Assembly (NCBI GenBank): GCA_002747015.1
Contig: NVXI01000005.1
Coordinates: 40,885 to 62,042, forward strand
From: Zetaproteobacteria bacterium
GTDB taxonomy: Bacteria > Pseudomonadota > Alphaproteobacteria > Micavibrionales > Micavibrionaceae
DNA length: 21,158 nucleotides
Direction of reading: 5' to 3'
Positions 7,381 through 15,915 of this stretch are shown here, in pieces; position 1 is the first letter of the stretch; each line of letters starts with the position of its first letter. The notes under the pieces are model-generated. The model searched no databases, was not told the origin of the DNA, and saw only the letters and a program-made list of their open reading frames with translations. The position numbers and the translations under genes are program-made.

Positions 7381-9147
7381 ATGAGTAACGACACTGAATA
7401 TAATGCTTGGAACCCTGGGGTTCGCTCACCAGTGCCTCGTGAATATATGCACCTTTCCAGCTGCTTGCGGCCAGAAAACGTATCGACTAATATTGATACC
7501 GCCTTTGTGTTTGCTAAACTTACCGGCCTGAAACCCGAACACGTGGTTGCGTGTCGGCCTGAAAGGTTGGTCGCCCATGAAGTTTTTGTTCGTGTTATGG
7601 CGGATATTAATATTCAGGAGGGTAATGAATACCAAGATCTTGGCATCAGGTACCGTGAGACCGTTAAAACTCTTTTAGATAAGCATATAGCCCCGCATAT
7701 GGATTCTTTTGTAGATAAATATGAAAATATTCGCGCAGGTATATCAAGTGAAATTTCCGAGATACTTGATGCTACTATTTATGAGGTAATATGCCCCGTA
7801 GAAGAAAAGAAAAAATCAGGGCTGAGTGCTCTGTTTGGTTTTTTTCAGCGAGATAACCCAAAAGACGCAAAACCGATGTTATCGACAGAAGAAGCGCACA
7901 GGCAATTTGTGCAAGGGTTTAAAGAAAATTCAAAAAATGCAGAGACAGTACAAAGTAGAACAATTAACAAACATCTTCATAAAATAACCAGTGCCCTTAT
8001 GGTGCAGCATGGGCGTGTGTTGATTGATCGCGGTGTATTGGAAACGGTGGTTACTAATCTGGCATGTAATGATTACGGCAGTAAAATTTTAGGCGATATG
8101 GTTGATCCATATATCAAAAATGCGATGGAGGAGGAGGGCTATAAGGCGATTCCGGTTTCTGAGAATCCAATTGTTATATCGCTAAAGGGGGCGTCCGCAG
8201 CAGGGAAAAGTACGTTGCGTTTGAAGTTAAAGGCTGCACCAACGCATTATTTAGAGGAAACGGGCTTTAATGGCACAGATGATTTTGCCTTGATTAGTCC
8301 TGATATATGCCGAAAATCATTGATTGATTATGATGGATTGGGTGATGCACGTAAATATGCGGGGCCATTAACGGCAGAAGAACTTGTATTGATTGATATG
8401 AAGCTTGATCGTTATATGAAAGATAAAGTTGAATTGGATCCGCAATCCGCGATGTCAAATATACTCATTGATCGTTTTCGTTTTGATTCTTTTGAATCTC
8501 AAAATATGGAAGGTTCAGGAAGTTATCCATTTGTCAGTAAAGCAGACTGTATGTTCATGTTTTTTATAATTACGGCGCCGGAGGAATTGGTTGAGCGCGG
8601 CTGGGAAAGGGGTGAGGAGACAGGGCGTTATAGATCACCGGATGATTTTCTGGCGTTGGGTGTCGATGCATATAAAGGAATGCAAAATAAATTTTTTGAG
8701 TGGAAAGATAAAGAGGGGCCAGAATTTAGATATGAATTTTTGAATAATAATGTCCCTAAGGGGGAAGACCCGTTTACGGTTGCCTATGGTACATATGATG
8801 AAATGAATATTTTGGATGTGGATAGCTTAATGGATATTCGCAGATATCAAAAAATTAATGTTAAGGCAAAATCTCCGGATGATGTGTATCCGCATGACGA
8901 TGAAATGTTACCGGAAAATAATTTAGGGTTCATTTTACAATGTATAAAGGATATTCCCGTTGTTAATTTTATAGATTCTGAATTGCGCAGTGCTTATGCG
9001 CAAATTAATTCAGGGAATCCTGCAATCCTTGACGCTGATATTTTTCATGAAAAGATGAATACCCCTGAATATAAGGCTGTATTTGATGAGGCGGGCTTTT
9101 CACGCGCACCCGGCTATTCCATGCAATCGAAATCTTTGGATATATAA
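7381..9147 (+). CDS. Zeta-toxin-like P-loop kinase inside the dcw cluster
   Basis: The 588-residue product has an N-terminal helical region of about 260 residues without a recognised fold, then a P-loop kinase-like domain: Walker A GASAAGKST at 270-278 (Lys276), a SPDICR segment at 306-311 resembling the substrate/base Asp-Arg region of zeta toxins and polynucleotide kinases, ILIDRFRFD near 361-369, and an Arg-rich lid-like ERGWERGEETGRY near 405-417. About 150 further residues follow. Zeta toxins are known to phosphorylate UDP-GlcNAc, a peptidoglycan precursor; whether this protein does is inference. The start is ATG 7381 (a TTG immediately upstream is possible); the ribosome binding site is poor. 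No small antitoxin-like gene lies beside it, so a classical epsilon/zeta pair is unlikely. A TATAAT hexamer lies at 7333-7338 but without a good -35. Confidence 0.65.
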   Translation: MSNDTEYNAWNPGVRSPVPREYMHLSSCLRPENVSTNIDTAFVFAKLTGLKPEHVVACRPERLVAHEVFVRVMADINIQEGNEYQDLGIRYRETVKTLLDKHIAPHMDSFVDKYENIRAGISSEISEILDATIYEVICPVEEKKKSGLSALFGFFQRDNPKDAKPMLSTEEAHRQFVQGFKENSKNAETVQSRTINKHLHKITSALMVQHGRVLIDRGVLETVVTNLACNDYGSKILGDMVDPYIKNAMEEEGYKAIPVSENPIVISLKGASAAGKSTLRLKLKAAPTHYLEETGFNGTDDFALISPDICRKSLIDYDGLGDARKYAGPLTAEELVLIDMKLDRYMKDKVELDPQSAMSNILIDRFRFDSFESQNMEGSGSYPFVSKADCMFMFFIITAPEELVERGWERGEETGRYRSPDDFLALGVDAYKGMQNKFFEWKDKEGPEFRYEFLNNNVPKGEDPFTVAYGTYDEMNILDVDSLMDIRRYQKINVKAKSPDDVYPHDDEMLPENNLGFILQCIKDIPVVNFIDSELRSAYAQINSGNPAILDADIFHEKMNTPEYKAVFDEAGFSRAPGYSMQSKSLDI

Positions 9148-9244
9148 AGGTCATTGGGCTTTTGTGTTTAAATATTATACGCTTTACGATTTTACCGCCT
9201 TGTGCGAAAATAAATATGAATATTGATCGTTGTGTGAGGCGTAT

Positions 9245-10651
9245 ATGACCGAGATTGCAAATTTTGTTGAAACCCTTTGTGGTAAACCTGTGTTAGTTTT
9301 TGGCCTTGGTCGCACGGGATTGTCTGTGGTTAAGACCTTGAAAAAAGCCGGTGCAACCATTGTTGTCGGTGATGATAATATGCAAAGTTTATTATCGGTT
9401 AAGGACATGGATGTTGAGATTTTGGAGGGCAATGATCGTGAATTTTCCGATTATGCATTTTTAATTCTCTCACCAGGTATCCCTTTAACGCATCCTAAAC
9501 CTCATGATGTTGTGTTACGTGCGCAAGAGGCTGATATTGAGATTATTTGTGATATAGAATTATTTTACCGCATTTTTCCAGATCGAAAAACAGTGGGTGT
9601 GACAGGCACAAATGGTAAATCAACAACCACGACTTTGATACATCACATTTTGCATGAATGTGGAAAGACTGTGCAGCTGGGCGGTAATATTGGTACGCCA
9701 GTCCTTGAATTGGATGTCAGTGATGAAAATGCGTGGACTGTACTTGAAATATCATCATTCCAAATGGACCTTTGCCCGTCATTCAGGCCGGATATATCCG
9801 TAGTTTTGAACCTAACACCCGATCATATTGATCGTCATGGTGATATGGAGCACTACATGGAGGTTAAGGAGCGTATTGTTGAGTTGAGCAAGAGCAGCAC
9901 CCATAACGTGGCGGTGATCTGTAATGATGATGTGCATACGCAACGTATATATGATCGTGCAAAGGAGTTATCTCTGCGTACTGTTACCGAAATTTCAACG
10001 CTTAAACCTTTATCTGATGGTGTGTATGTTGAGGGTGAATACCTTTATGACCATTTGGAAGAGGAGGTCGTTAAAATTGGCGATTTATCATCTATCCCTA
10101 GTCTGCGCGGAATACATAATTATCAAAATGCTGCATGTGCTTATGCTGTGCTTCGAAAAATTGGGGTCGGTTCTACGGATATCTGGGCGGCGATGAACAC
10201 GTTTCCAGGGCTAAATCATCGTCAATATCTTGTACGTACGATTAATGGTGTGTCCTATGTGAACGACAGTAAATCTACGAATGCGGCGGCGGCGGCGGTG
10301 GCACTCGGATGTTGGCAAAATGTGTACTGGATTGTTGGTGGGCGGCAAAAGAAAACAGGTTTGGATGGTCTGGAAGAGTTTTTCCCATGTTTGAAGCATA
10401 CGTTTCTGATCGGTGAGGCAACGGAAGATTTTGCAGATTGGTTTGATAAATACGGGCTAGATTATACGCGGTGCTTTAATTTGGAAAAAGCGGTTGCGGA
10501 GGCGCATGAAATGGCGCAGGAAAATCGCGGTCAACCAGGTGGTGCAGGGGTTGTTTTGCTATCACCGGCTTGTGCGTCATTTGATCAATTTAAATCCTTT
10601 GAAGATCGTGGTGATAAATTTGCGGCCTTTGTGAACGCACTGGAAGAATAA
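9245..10651 (+). CDS. murD: UDP-MurNAc-L-alanine:D-glutamate ligase MurD
   Basis: MurD adds D-glutamate to UDP-MurNAc-L-Ala. I chose ATG 9245 (MTEIANFVETL) with GAGG at 9236-9239; a TTG at 9230 in frame would add five residues and destroy that binding site. The 468-residue product has the N-terminal dinucleotide-like loop VFGLGRTGLS, the ATP loop GVTGTNGKSTTTT (Lys125), LEISSFQMD, NLTPDHIDRHG, NDSKSTNAAA and the C-terminal LSPACASFDQFKSFEDRG, all MurD hallmarks. The usual GLPHR motif is GLNHR here. It follows a 97-base gap after the kinase-like gene in which I see no clear promoter. Confidence 0.96.
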   Translation: MTEIANFVETLCGKPVLVFGLGRTGLSVVKTLKKAGATIVVGDDNMQSLLSVKDMDVEILEGNDREFSDYAFLILSPGIPLTHPKPHDVVLRAQEADIEIICDIELFYRIFPDRKTVGVTGTNGKSTTTTLIHHILHECGKTVQLGGNIGTPVLELDVSDENAWTVLEISSFQMDLCPSFRPDISVVLNLTPDHIDRHGDMEHYMEVKERIVELSKSSTHNVAVICNDDVHTQRIYDRAKELSLRTVTEISTLKPLSDGVYVEGEYLYDHLEEEVVKIGDLSSIPSLRGIHNYQNAACAYAVLRKIGVGSTDIWAAMNTFPGLNHRQYLVRTINGVSYVNDSKSTNAAAAAVALGCWQNVYWIVGGRQKKTGLDGLEEFFPCLKHTFLIGEATEDFADWFDKYGLDYTRCFNLEKAVAEAHEMAQENRGQPGGAGVVLLSPACASFDQFKSFEDRGDKFAAFVNALEE

Positions 10652-10660
10652 ATCAATAAT

Positions 10661-11920
10661 ATGTCCGAGACATCCCCCCCTCAACCCCGATCCCAGCCAC
10701 AGGCTTTCTCGCGAATGGATCGCTCTTTCCTTGGGGCGTGGTGGTGGACGGTTGATCGTGCAATGCTCGGGTGCATTATGGCATTGTTGGTCTTTGGTGT
10801 TGCCTTGGTTGCAACATCCAGTCCAGCCGTCGCACAGAAAATAGGGGTAAGTGATTATCACTTTATTAGGAAGCATATCATCTTCTTGGCTCCGACCTTA
10901 TTTCTAATTATTGGTGGCTCGATGCTAAGCCCTCGTTATGTCTGGCGTTTTGCCAGCGTTATATTGCTTGGCGGGTGTATTATGATGGTGCTGGTGTTAT
11001 TTTTCGGGGCAGAGGAAAAGGGCGCACGGCGCTGGATTAGTGTTTTAGGATTTTCGTTACAGCCCAGTGAATTTGTAAAACCCGCCTTTGTCGTTGTCGC
11101 CGCATGGCTTATCGCGTTGCAAAAAAAGTCAATCCAACAATTTAGTGTGTATCAATCTGATGCGAAAGAGAGGGGCACATTTCCTGGGTTTTCTATCGCG
11201 GTTGGATTGTATTTTGTCTTATTAGCACTGTTGATTATGCAACCTGATCTGGGGATGAGCATTGTCTTAACCACGGTGTTTGCCGTTCAGGTTTTTATCG
11301 CCGGCTTGCGCTTTCGTTATATGGCTGTCTTGTTTGCTATTGGTACGGCTGGCCTTGTCGCGGCATATTTTTCGCTTCACCACGTCCGCAGCCGTATGGA
11401 TCGTTTTTTCTATCCCGATAGCGGTGATAACTATCAGGTGGAAATGTCTTTGGCGGCGATTAAAAAAGGTGGGATTATCGGCGTTGGGCCTGGGCAAGGC
11501 GTTGAGAAAATGAATCTTCCTGATGCGCATGCTGATTTTACGTTCTCTGTCTTGGTGGAAGAAGGCGGCATTGCGTTCGCGGCACTTCTTATTTCATTAT
11601 TTTTATTTATTTTATTGCGAGGATTTAAGCGCCTGCAAGAAACGCATGATGTGTTTTCTGTTCTCGCAGCAGGTGGCTTATTGGCGATGTTTAGTATTCA
11701 GTCCCTCATTCATATGGGGTCTAGCGTAAATTTATTACCGGCAAAGGGAATGACATTGCCTTTTATTAGTTATGGTGGTTCTTCTATGATATCCATGGGT
11801 ATTGCTATGGGGATGGTTCTTGCATTAACGCGCCATAAGGAGCGTGCATCTATCGCACGTAGCAGTGTAAGAATGCGTCGTAGTTTAAATAGCGATCTGA
11901 GTAAGAGTGAAAGAAAATGA
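10661..11920 (+). CDS. ftsW: Septal peptidoglycan polymerase FtsW
   Basis: FtsW is the SEDS-family glycosyltransferase that polymerises lipid II at the septum together with FtsI. The 419-residue polytopic protein has a proline-rich cytoplasmic N-terminus, a first membrane segment at about 36-53, then about nine more, with SEDS signatures GARRWI, QPSEFVKPAF, MQPDLGM and the C-terminal GMTLPFISYGGSS. It starts at ATG 10661, nine bases after the murD stop, and ends in an ATGA overlap with murG. Confidence 0.96.
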   Translation: MSETSPPQPRSQPQAFSRMDRSFLGAWWWTVDRAMLGCIMALLVFGVALVATSSPAVAQKIGVSDYHFIRKHIIFLAPTLFLIIGGSMLSPRYVWRFASVILLGGCIMMVLVLFFGAEEKGARRWISVLGFSLQPSEFVKPAFVVVAAWLIALQKKSIQQFSVYQSDAKERGTFPGFSIAVGLYFVLLALLIMQPDLGMSIVLTTVFAVQVFIAGLRFRYMAVLFAIGTAGLVAAYFSLHHVRSRMDRFFYPDSGDNYQVEMSLAAIKKGGIIGVGPGQGVEKMNLPDAHADFTFSVLVEEGGIAFAALLISLFLFILLRGFKRLQETHDVFSVLAAGGLLAMFSIQSLIHMGSSVNLLPAKGMTLPFISYGGSSMISMGIAMGMVLALTRHKERASIARSSVRMRRSLNSDLSKSERK

Positions 11921-13026
11921 GTGATAAACAATATTTCGTTTTAATCAGCGCAGGGGGAACTGGTGGCCATATGAGTCCTGCCAGCGCGTTGGCCAGTGAT
12001 TTGCTCGCGCGTGGATATCGTGTTGAGTTAATGACTGATCACCGTGGCGCAGAATTCTCTTCTATGTTTGATGGGATGAAAACTCACGTTGTTAAATCCG
12101 GCACGATTGGTGCGGGGGTAATGGGCAAAATAAAGGGTGTGGTGAATTTGAGTTTGGGCATTATACATGCACTAACTTTGGTGAAATCCATTAAGCCTGA
12201 TCTTGTGATTGGTTTTGGTGGGTATCCCTCTGTTCCGGGTGTGTTCGCGGCTCAGAAACTGGATATTCCAACAATATTGCATGAACAAAATGCTATTATT
12301 GGCAAGGCAAATGTGTTCTTAGCACCAAATGCGGAGCGTATTGCTTTGTCTGTTGATAATGTAGCCGGTCTTGATCGTGAGGAAACCTTTCGTAGTGTTA
12401 TAACAGGAAACCCAGTGCGCGCGGAAATATCAAAACTGTATGATAGTGAATACCCGTCTTTTTCAGATGTGGATGATATGTATATCCTTGTAATGGGGGG
12501 ATCACTTGGCGCAACCGTATTCAGTGAGATTGTTCCGAAAACTTTGGCACAATTGCCGCGAGAATATCGTAAACGTCTTAAAATAGTGCAGCAATGCCGC
12601 GCGGCGGATATTGATCAGGTGCGTGATGTGTATAAGGATGCGGAAATTGATGCGACTTTGGATACATTTATTGATGATGTTGCCACAGAATTGAAAAAAG
12701 CGCATTTGGTCATTGCTCGATCCGGTGCAAGTACCGTGGCAGAGGTCAGTGTGGCTGGCCGTCCAGCAATTTATGTCCCATATCCGCACCATAAAGACCA
12801 ACAGCAAAAAAAGAATGCGGATGCGGTTGCCGATGTTGGCGGTGCATGGGTGATGGCAGAGGCGGGATTTACGCAAGATGCTCTTCTCAGCAGAATTGAA
12901 ACTTTTTTCCAAAATCCAGACAGCTTGTCTCGCGCTGCGGTGCATGCTAAACAATGTGGCAAAGCCGATGCGGCAAAAAAACTTGGTAATCTTGTCACGG
13001 CAATTATGACCGATATTACGGTTTAG
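11917..13026 (+). CDS. murG: Lipid II synthase MurG
   Basis: MurG transfers GlcNAc from UDP-GlcNAc to lipid I on the inner face of the membrane, making lipid II. The 369-residue GT-B glycosyltransferase has the N-terminal glycine motif GGTGGH (13-18), GFGGYPSVPG, HEQNAIIGKAN, the mid-protein VMGGSLGA and the donor-binding IARSGASTVAE followed by PYPHHKDQQQKKNA. The start overlaps the ftsW stop by 4 bp. The length is usual for the family. If the upstream zeta-like kinase modifies UDP-GlcNAc, this enzyme's donor would be affected. Confidence 0.97.
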   Translation: MSDKQYFVLISAGGTGGHMSPASALASDLLARGYRVELMTDHRGAEFSSMFDGMKTHVVKSGTIGAGVMGKIKGVVNLSLGIIHALTLVKSIKPDLVIGFGGYPSVPGVFAAQKLDIPTILHEQNAIIGKANVFLAPNAERIALSVDNVAGLDREETFRSVITGNPVRAEISKLYDSEYPSFSDVDDMYILVMGGSLGATVFSEIVPKTLAQLPREYRKRLKIVQQCRAADIDQVRDVYKDAEIDATLDTFIDDVATELKKAHLVIARSGASTVAEVSVAGRPAIYVPYPHHKDQQQKKNADAVADVGGAWVMAEAGFTQDALLSRIETFFQNPDSLSRAAVHAKQCGKADAAKKLGNLVTAIMTDITV

Positions 13027-13056
13027 CTCTGACTTATAATAAGAGGCAGATAACAT

Positions 13057-14517
13057 ATGCGTACAATGTCCCCTGATATCGGAACACTTCACTTTGTTGG
13101 TATTGGTGGTATCGGGATGAGTGGTATTGCCGCACTCCTTCTATCTTTGGGCTATGATGTGCAAGGCTCTGATATCGCGGAAAGTGCGAATGTTATTCGT
13201 CTGCGTAAACAAGGTGCACGTGTTGTTATTGGGCATAAGGCGGATAATATCCGTAATAAAGACGGCGTATTACCCGCCGCGATTGTGATATCTTCTGCTG
13301 TTCATGATGATAATGTAGAGCTGATTGCCGCGCGCGGTGCCAAAGTGCCCGTGGTTCAACGTGCGGAAATGCTGGCCGAGCTTATGCGTCTAAAATCATC
13401 TGTGGCGGTTGCTGGTACGCATGGTAAGACAACAACGACTTCTATGGTTGGGCAAATGTTGGATCAGGCAGGGCTTGATCCGACTGTGGTGAATGGTGGT
13501 ATCGTCAATGCATATGGTACGAATACACGCTTTGGGCAATCTGACTGGATGGTTGTTGAAGCCGATGAAAGTGATGGCAGCTTTATTCGCCTTCCTGCCA
13601 CTGTTGCGGTTGTGACCAATATTGATCCTGAGCATATGGATCATTATAAAACCTTTGATCGGGTGAAACAGGCGTATAAACGTTTTGTCCTTAATTTGCC
13701 TTTTCACGGTTATGCTTTGCTTTGCATAGATCATCCTGAAGTGCAAAGCCTTGCTGCGCAAGTCTCTGACCGAAAGGTTATCACCTACGGCCTTAACCCG
13801 CAGGCTGATATCCGTGCCGAAAATATAAGACCGGGCGCAGAGGGCAGCATTTTTGATGTGGTCTTTGCGGGCTGGCTATCGGCTGATGGGCAAGATCAGG
13901 TGATTAAGGATATACATCTATCCATGCCAGGGGAGCATAATGTACAAAACTCTTTGGTTGCGCTGGGCGTGGCAAAGGAAATGGGTGTGGATACAGATAA
14001 GATGAAATCGGCCATGTCGAATTTTGGCGGGGTTAAGCGTCGCTTTACAAAAACCGGCGTTGTAGAGGGGATCACAATTATTGATGATTATGCGCATCAT
14101 CCCGTTGAAATAGAAGTGGTGTTAAAAACGGCGCGTGCGGCTGTGAAGGAGGGGGACGGTAATGTTATTGCTGTTATGCAACCCCATCGCTATTCTCGTC
14201 TTGAGGATTTATACGAAGAATTTTGCCGTTGTTTTAATGATGCGGATCACGTGATTATCATGGATGTTTTTGCCGCGGGAGAAGAGGCTATCGAGGGTGT
14301 TGATAATGTCTCTTTTGTTGAGGGGTTAAAGACCCATGGTCATCGCTCCGCGCAGGCTTTATTAGATCTAGAAGATTTGCCGTCTATTCTTGCAGGGCTG
14401 GCAAAGACGGGCGATTATATTCTGATGATGGGGGCCGGAAATATCACTGCAGCATCGTATGATTTGCCCGATCAATTGCACGCAGAAATTCAAAAAACAC
14501 AAGGCGCCGTGGCGTGA
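13057..14517 (+). CDS. murC: UDP-MurNAc:L-alanine ligase MurC
   Basis: MurC adds L-alanine to UDP-MurNAc, the first amino acid of the stem peptide. The 486-residue product has the N-terminal FVGIGGIGMSGIA, the ATP loop AGTHGKTTTT (Lys124), VVEADESDGSF, TNIDPEHMDHY, DDYAHHPVEI and MQPHRYSR, all standard. I use ATG 13057 with AAGAGG upstream (13041-13046); ATG 13066 is a possible alternative. It follows murG after 30 bases and ends in a GTGA overlap with murB. Confidence 0.97.
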   Translation: MRTMSPDIGTLHFVGIGGIGMSGIAALLLSLGYDVQGSDIAESANVIRLRKQGARVVIGHKADNIRNKDGVLPAAIVISSAVHDDNVELIAARGAKVPVVQRAEMLAELMRLKSSVAVAGTHGKTTTTSMVGQMLDQAGLDPTVVNGGIVNAYGTNTRFGQSDWMVVEADESDGSFIRLPATVAVVTNIDPEHMDHYKTFDRVKQAYKRFVLNLPFHGYALLCIDHPEVQSLAAQVSDRKVITYGLNPQADIRAENIRPGAEGSIFDVVFAGWLSADGQDQVIKDIHLSMPGEHNVQNSLVALGVAKEMGVDTDKMKSAMSNFGGVKRRFTKTGVVEGITIIDDYAHHPVEIEVVLKTARAAVKEGDGNVIAVMQPHRYSRLEDLYEEFCRCFNDADHVIIMDVFAAGEEAIEGVDNVSFVEGLKTHGHRSAQALLDLEDLPSILAGLAKTGDYILMMGAGNITAASYDLPDQLHAEIQKTQGAVA

Positions 14518-15431
14518 TCGATCAGGAACATTACCGCGGGACGTTTACCAAAAACGCACCGTTGGGGGCAAAAAGCTGGTTTAAATGCGGTGGTACGGCT
14601 GATCTTTTGTTCGCGCCGGAAGATATTGATGATCTTGCGGTGTTCTTGAAAGAATATCCACCGGAAGAACCGCTTATGGTTCTTGGTGGGATGGCCAATT
14701 GTATTATCCGTGATGGCGGTATTCGTGGCTGTGTTATTCATTTGGGTAAGCCGTTTTCAGAAATTGAAGTGCAGGGCACACGCATTATGGCAGGTGCGGG
14801 TGCGCTAAATGGCTCGGTTGCTGCGGCTGCGGCGAAAGCGGGCATTGGTGGCCTTGAATTCTTGTCCGGCATTCCTGGTACTGTCGGCGGTGCATTGCGC
14901 ATGAATGCGGGTGCGTATGGCACAGAAGTTAAGGATGTTTTGATCGCGGCAATGGCACTTGGGCGAAAGGGCGTGGTTTGTGCCCTTGATTTGAATGAGA
15001 TGGATATGCGTTACCGTTATTGTGGTGCGCCGCAGGAGATCACTTTTGTTGGCGCGGTGTTCGAAGGAGAAGAGGAGGAAACCTCTGTTGTTCGTGCGCG
15101 TTTGAAAGAGATCAAATCAACCCGTCAATCAACTCAGCCTATATCAGAGAAAACCGGTGGTTCAACTTTTGCTAACCCTTCTGCGCAAGCACTTGAACAA
15201 GCAGGACTACCAGAGGGTACGCGTGCGTGGCAAATGGTTGGAAAAGTAGGGGGCCGTGACCTACAAATTGGTGGTGCGCGGATGAGCGATAAACACTTGA
15301 ATTTTATGATTAATGCTGGTGATGCCACCGCTGCCGATCTTGAAAATCTCGGTGATGAACTTATCAAACGGGTGAAGGATAAATTTGGCTTAGAGCTGCA
15401 CTGGGAAATCCGCAGGGTTGGTGATCGTTAA
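14514..15431 (+). CDS. murB: UDP-N-acetylenolpyruvoylglucosamine reductase MurB
   Basis: MurB reduces UDP-GlcNAc-enolpyruvate to UDP-MurNAc with FAD and NADPH. It starts at GTG 14514, overlapping the murC stop. The 305-residue product has EFLSGIPGTVGGA (about 115-127) with NAGAYG, the catalytic serine segment GGSTFANP (Ser217), IGGARMSDKHLNF and the C-terminal Glu298 in HWEIRRVG. One variation: the FAD-phosphate loop, usually G-x-GSN, reads GGMANCIIRDGG at 58-69, with Ala for Ser. The last gene of the uninterrupted plus-strand block. Confidence 0.94.
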   Translation: MIDQEHYRGTFTKNAPLGAKSWFKCGGTADLLFAPEDIDDLAVFLKEYPPEEPLMVLGGMANCIIRDGGIRGCVIHLGKPFSEIEVQGTRIMAGAGALNGSVAAAAAKAGIGGLEFLSGIPGTVGGALRMNAGAYGTEVKDVLIAAMALGRKGVVCALDLNEMDMRYRYCGAPQEITFVGAVFEGEEEETSVVRARLKEIKSTRQSTQPISEKTGGSTFANPSAQALEQAGLPEGTRAWQMVGKVGGRDLQIGGARMSDKHLNFMINAGDATAADLENLGDELIKRVKDKFGLELHWEIRRVGDR

Positions 15432-15443
15432 GCGGGCTTGATT

Positions 15444-15477
15444 AAAAAACACCTCGGGGGAGAAAGTGTCCGAGGTG
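15444..15477 (-). terminator. Rho-independent terminator of the Cys-rich gene
   Basis: Perfect 8-bp arms CACCTCGG (15450-15457) and CCGAGGTG (15470-15477) enclose a 12-base loop. On the minus strand the stem is followed by TTTTTTAAT (complement of 15444-15449), a good terminator for the gene at 15508-15789. On the plus strand the following sequence is poor in T, so murB transcription may be stopped only partly. Confidence 0.8.
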
Positions 15478-15507
15478 CCTTCTGGGTTTTGAGTATCTAA
15501 CGTTTTC

Positions 15508-15789
15508 CTATGATTTAATTACAGCCAAAAGATTTGCTTTGTACTCGTCGCATGCCTCTTTACCGGCAAGTTGGTGTTGCATGCAAGCAAGAGCCGCATC
15601 AACCGCAAGTGCAGCAACTTTATCCATTTTCTCGCCGATTTTTTCTTCAAAGACAGCTTTCATTTTTTCTTTCATCAGTTCTTTTTTCGCCTGCTTGGCC
15701 AAACACACCATGTCTTCTGCAAACGTGCAGCAGTCACTTTTCTTTGGTGTGTCTGTTGTGCAAGAGTTTTCAGTTTTGCAATCGCTCAT
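15508..15789 (-). CDS. Cysteine-rich small protein divergent from HxlR regulator
   Basis: I do not recognise the family. The 93-residue product starts at an ATG with AGGAG seven bases upstream. It has seven cysteines (residues 4, 10, 20, 21, 29, 69, 80); five lie in the first 29 residues, including a Cys-Cys pair, followed by a Lys/Glu/Met-rich amphipathic helical stretch (about 31-57) and an alanine-rich helix (58-70). There is no signal peptide or membrane segment. It is divergent from an HxlR-type regulator that is itself Cys-rich, with overlapping promoters. Inferred: a cytoplasmic thiol or metal-binding protein controlled by that regulator, for instance in thiol or electrophile stress. 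It has its own terminator. Confidence 0.75.
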   Translation of the reverse strand: MSDCKTENSCTTDTPKKSDCCTFAEDMVCLAKQAKKELMKEKMKAVFEEKIGEKMDKVAALAVDAALACMQHQLAGKEACDEYKANLLAVIKS

Positions 15790-15822
15790 ATTAAGTCTCC
15801 TAAAGCGTTATGTTTTTAAGTT

Positions 15823-15881
15823 GTAGGTATCTTATATAAACATAGAATATTTTTGACAAGTAGGTACTATTTTGTTATATA
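15823..15881. promoter_or_regulatory. Back-to-back promoters with repeated GTAGGTA elements
   Basis: Plus strand: TTGACA (15853-15858), 17-bp spacer, TATATA (15876-15881), for the regulator gene. Minus strand: TTGTCA (15854-15859), 17-bp spacer, TATAAG (15831-15836), for the Cys-rich gene. The two -35 boxes overlap almost completely. GTAGGTATCT (15823-15832) overlaps the minus -10 and GTAGGTACTA (15860-15869) sits in the plus spacer, 37 bp apart in the same orientation. These look like operator sites for the HxlR regulator, which would then control both genes. Confidence 0.7.
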
Positions 15882-15882
15882 G

Positions 15883-15908
15883 TTCCCTTAATGATACTAA
15901 TGAGGGAA
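15883..15908 (+). repeat. Inverted repeat covering the regulator's ribosome binding site
   Basis: TTCCCT (15883-15888) and AGGGAA (15903-15908) form a 6-bp stem with a 14-base loop. The right arm overlaps GAGGGA, the ribosome binding site of the gene at 15916, so in RNA it could limit translation. The left arm begins two bases after the -10, so it may be only partly transcribed; a DNA role is possible. Confidence 0.35.
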
Positions 15909-15915
15909 TATAACG

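Noticed and set aside
7300..9147. Epsilon/zeta toxin-antitoxin pair
   Set aside because: No small antitoxin-sized gene adjoins the kinase-like gene on either strand, and the flanks are wall-synthesis genes.
13027..13056. TATAAT-like sequence between murG and murC as an internal promoter
   Set aside because: The gap is 30 bases, the sequence overlaps the ribosome binding region, and no -35 at the proper distance is convincing.
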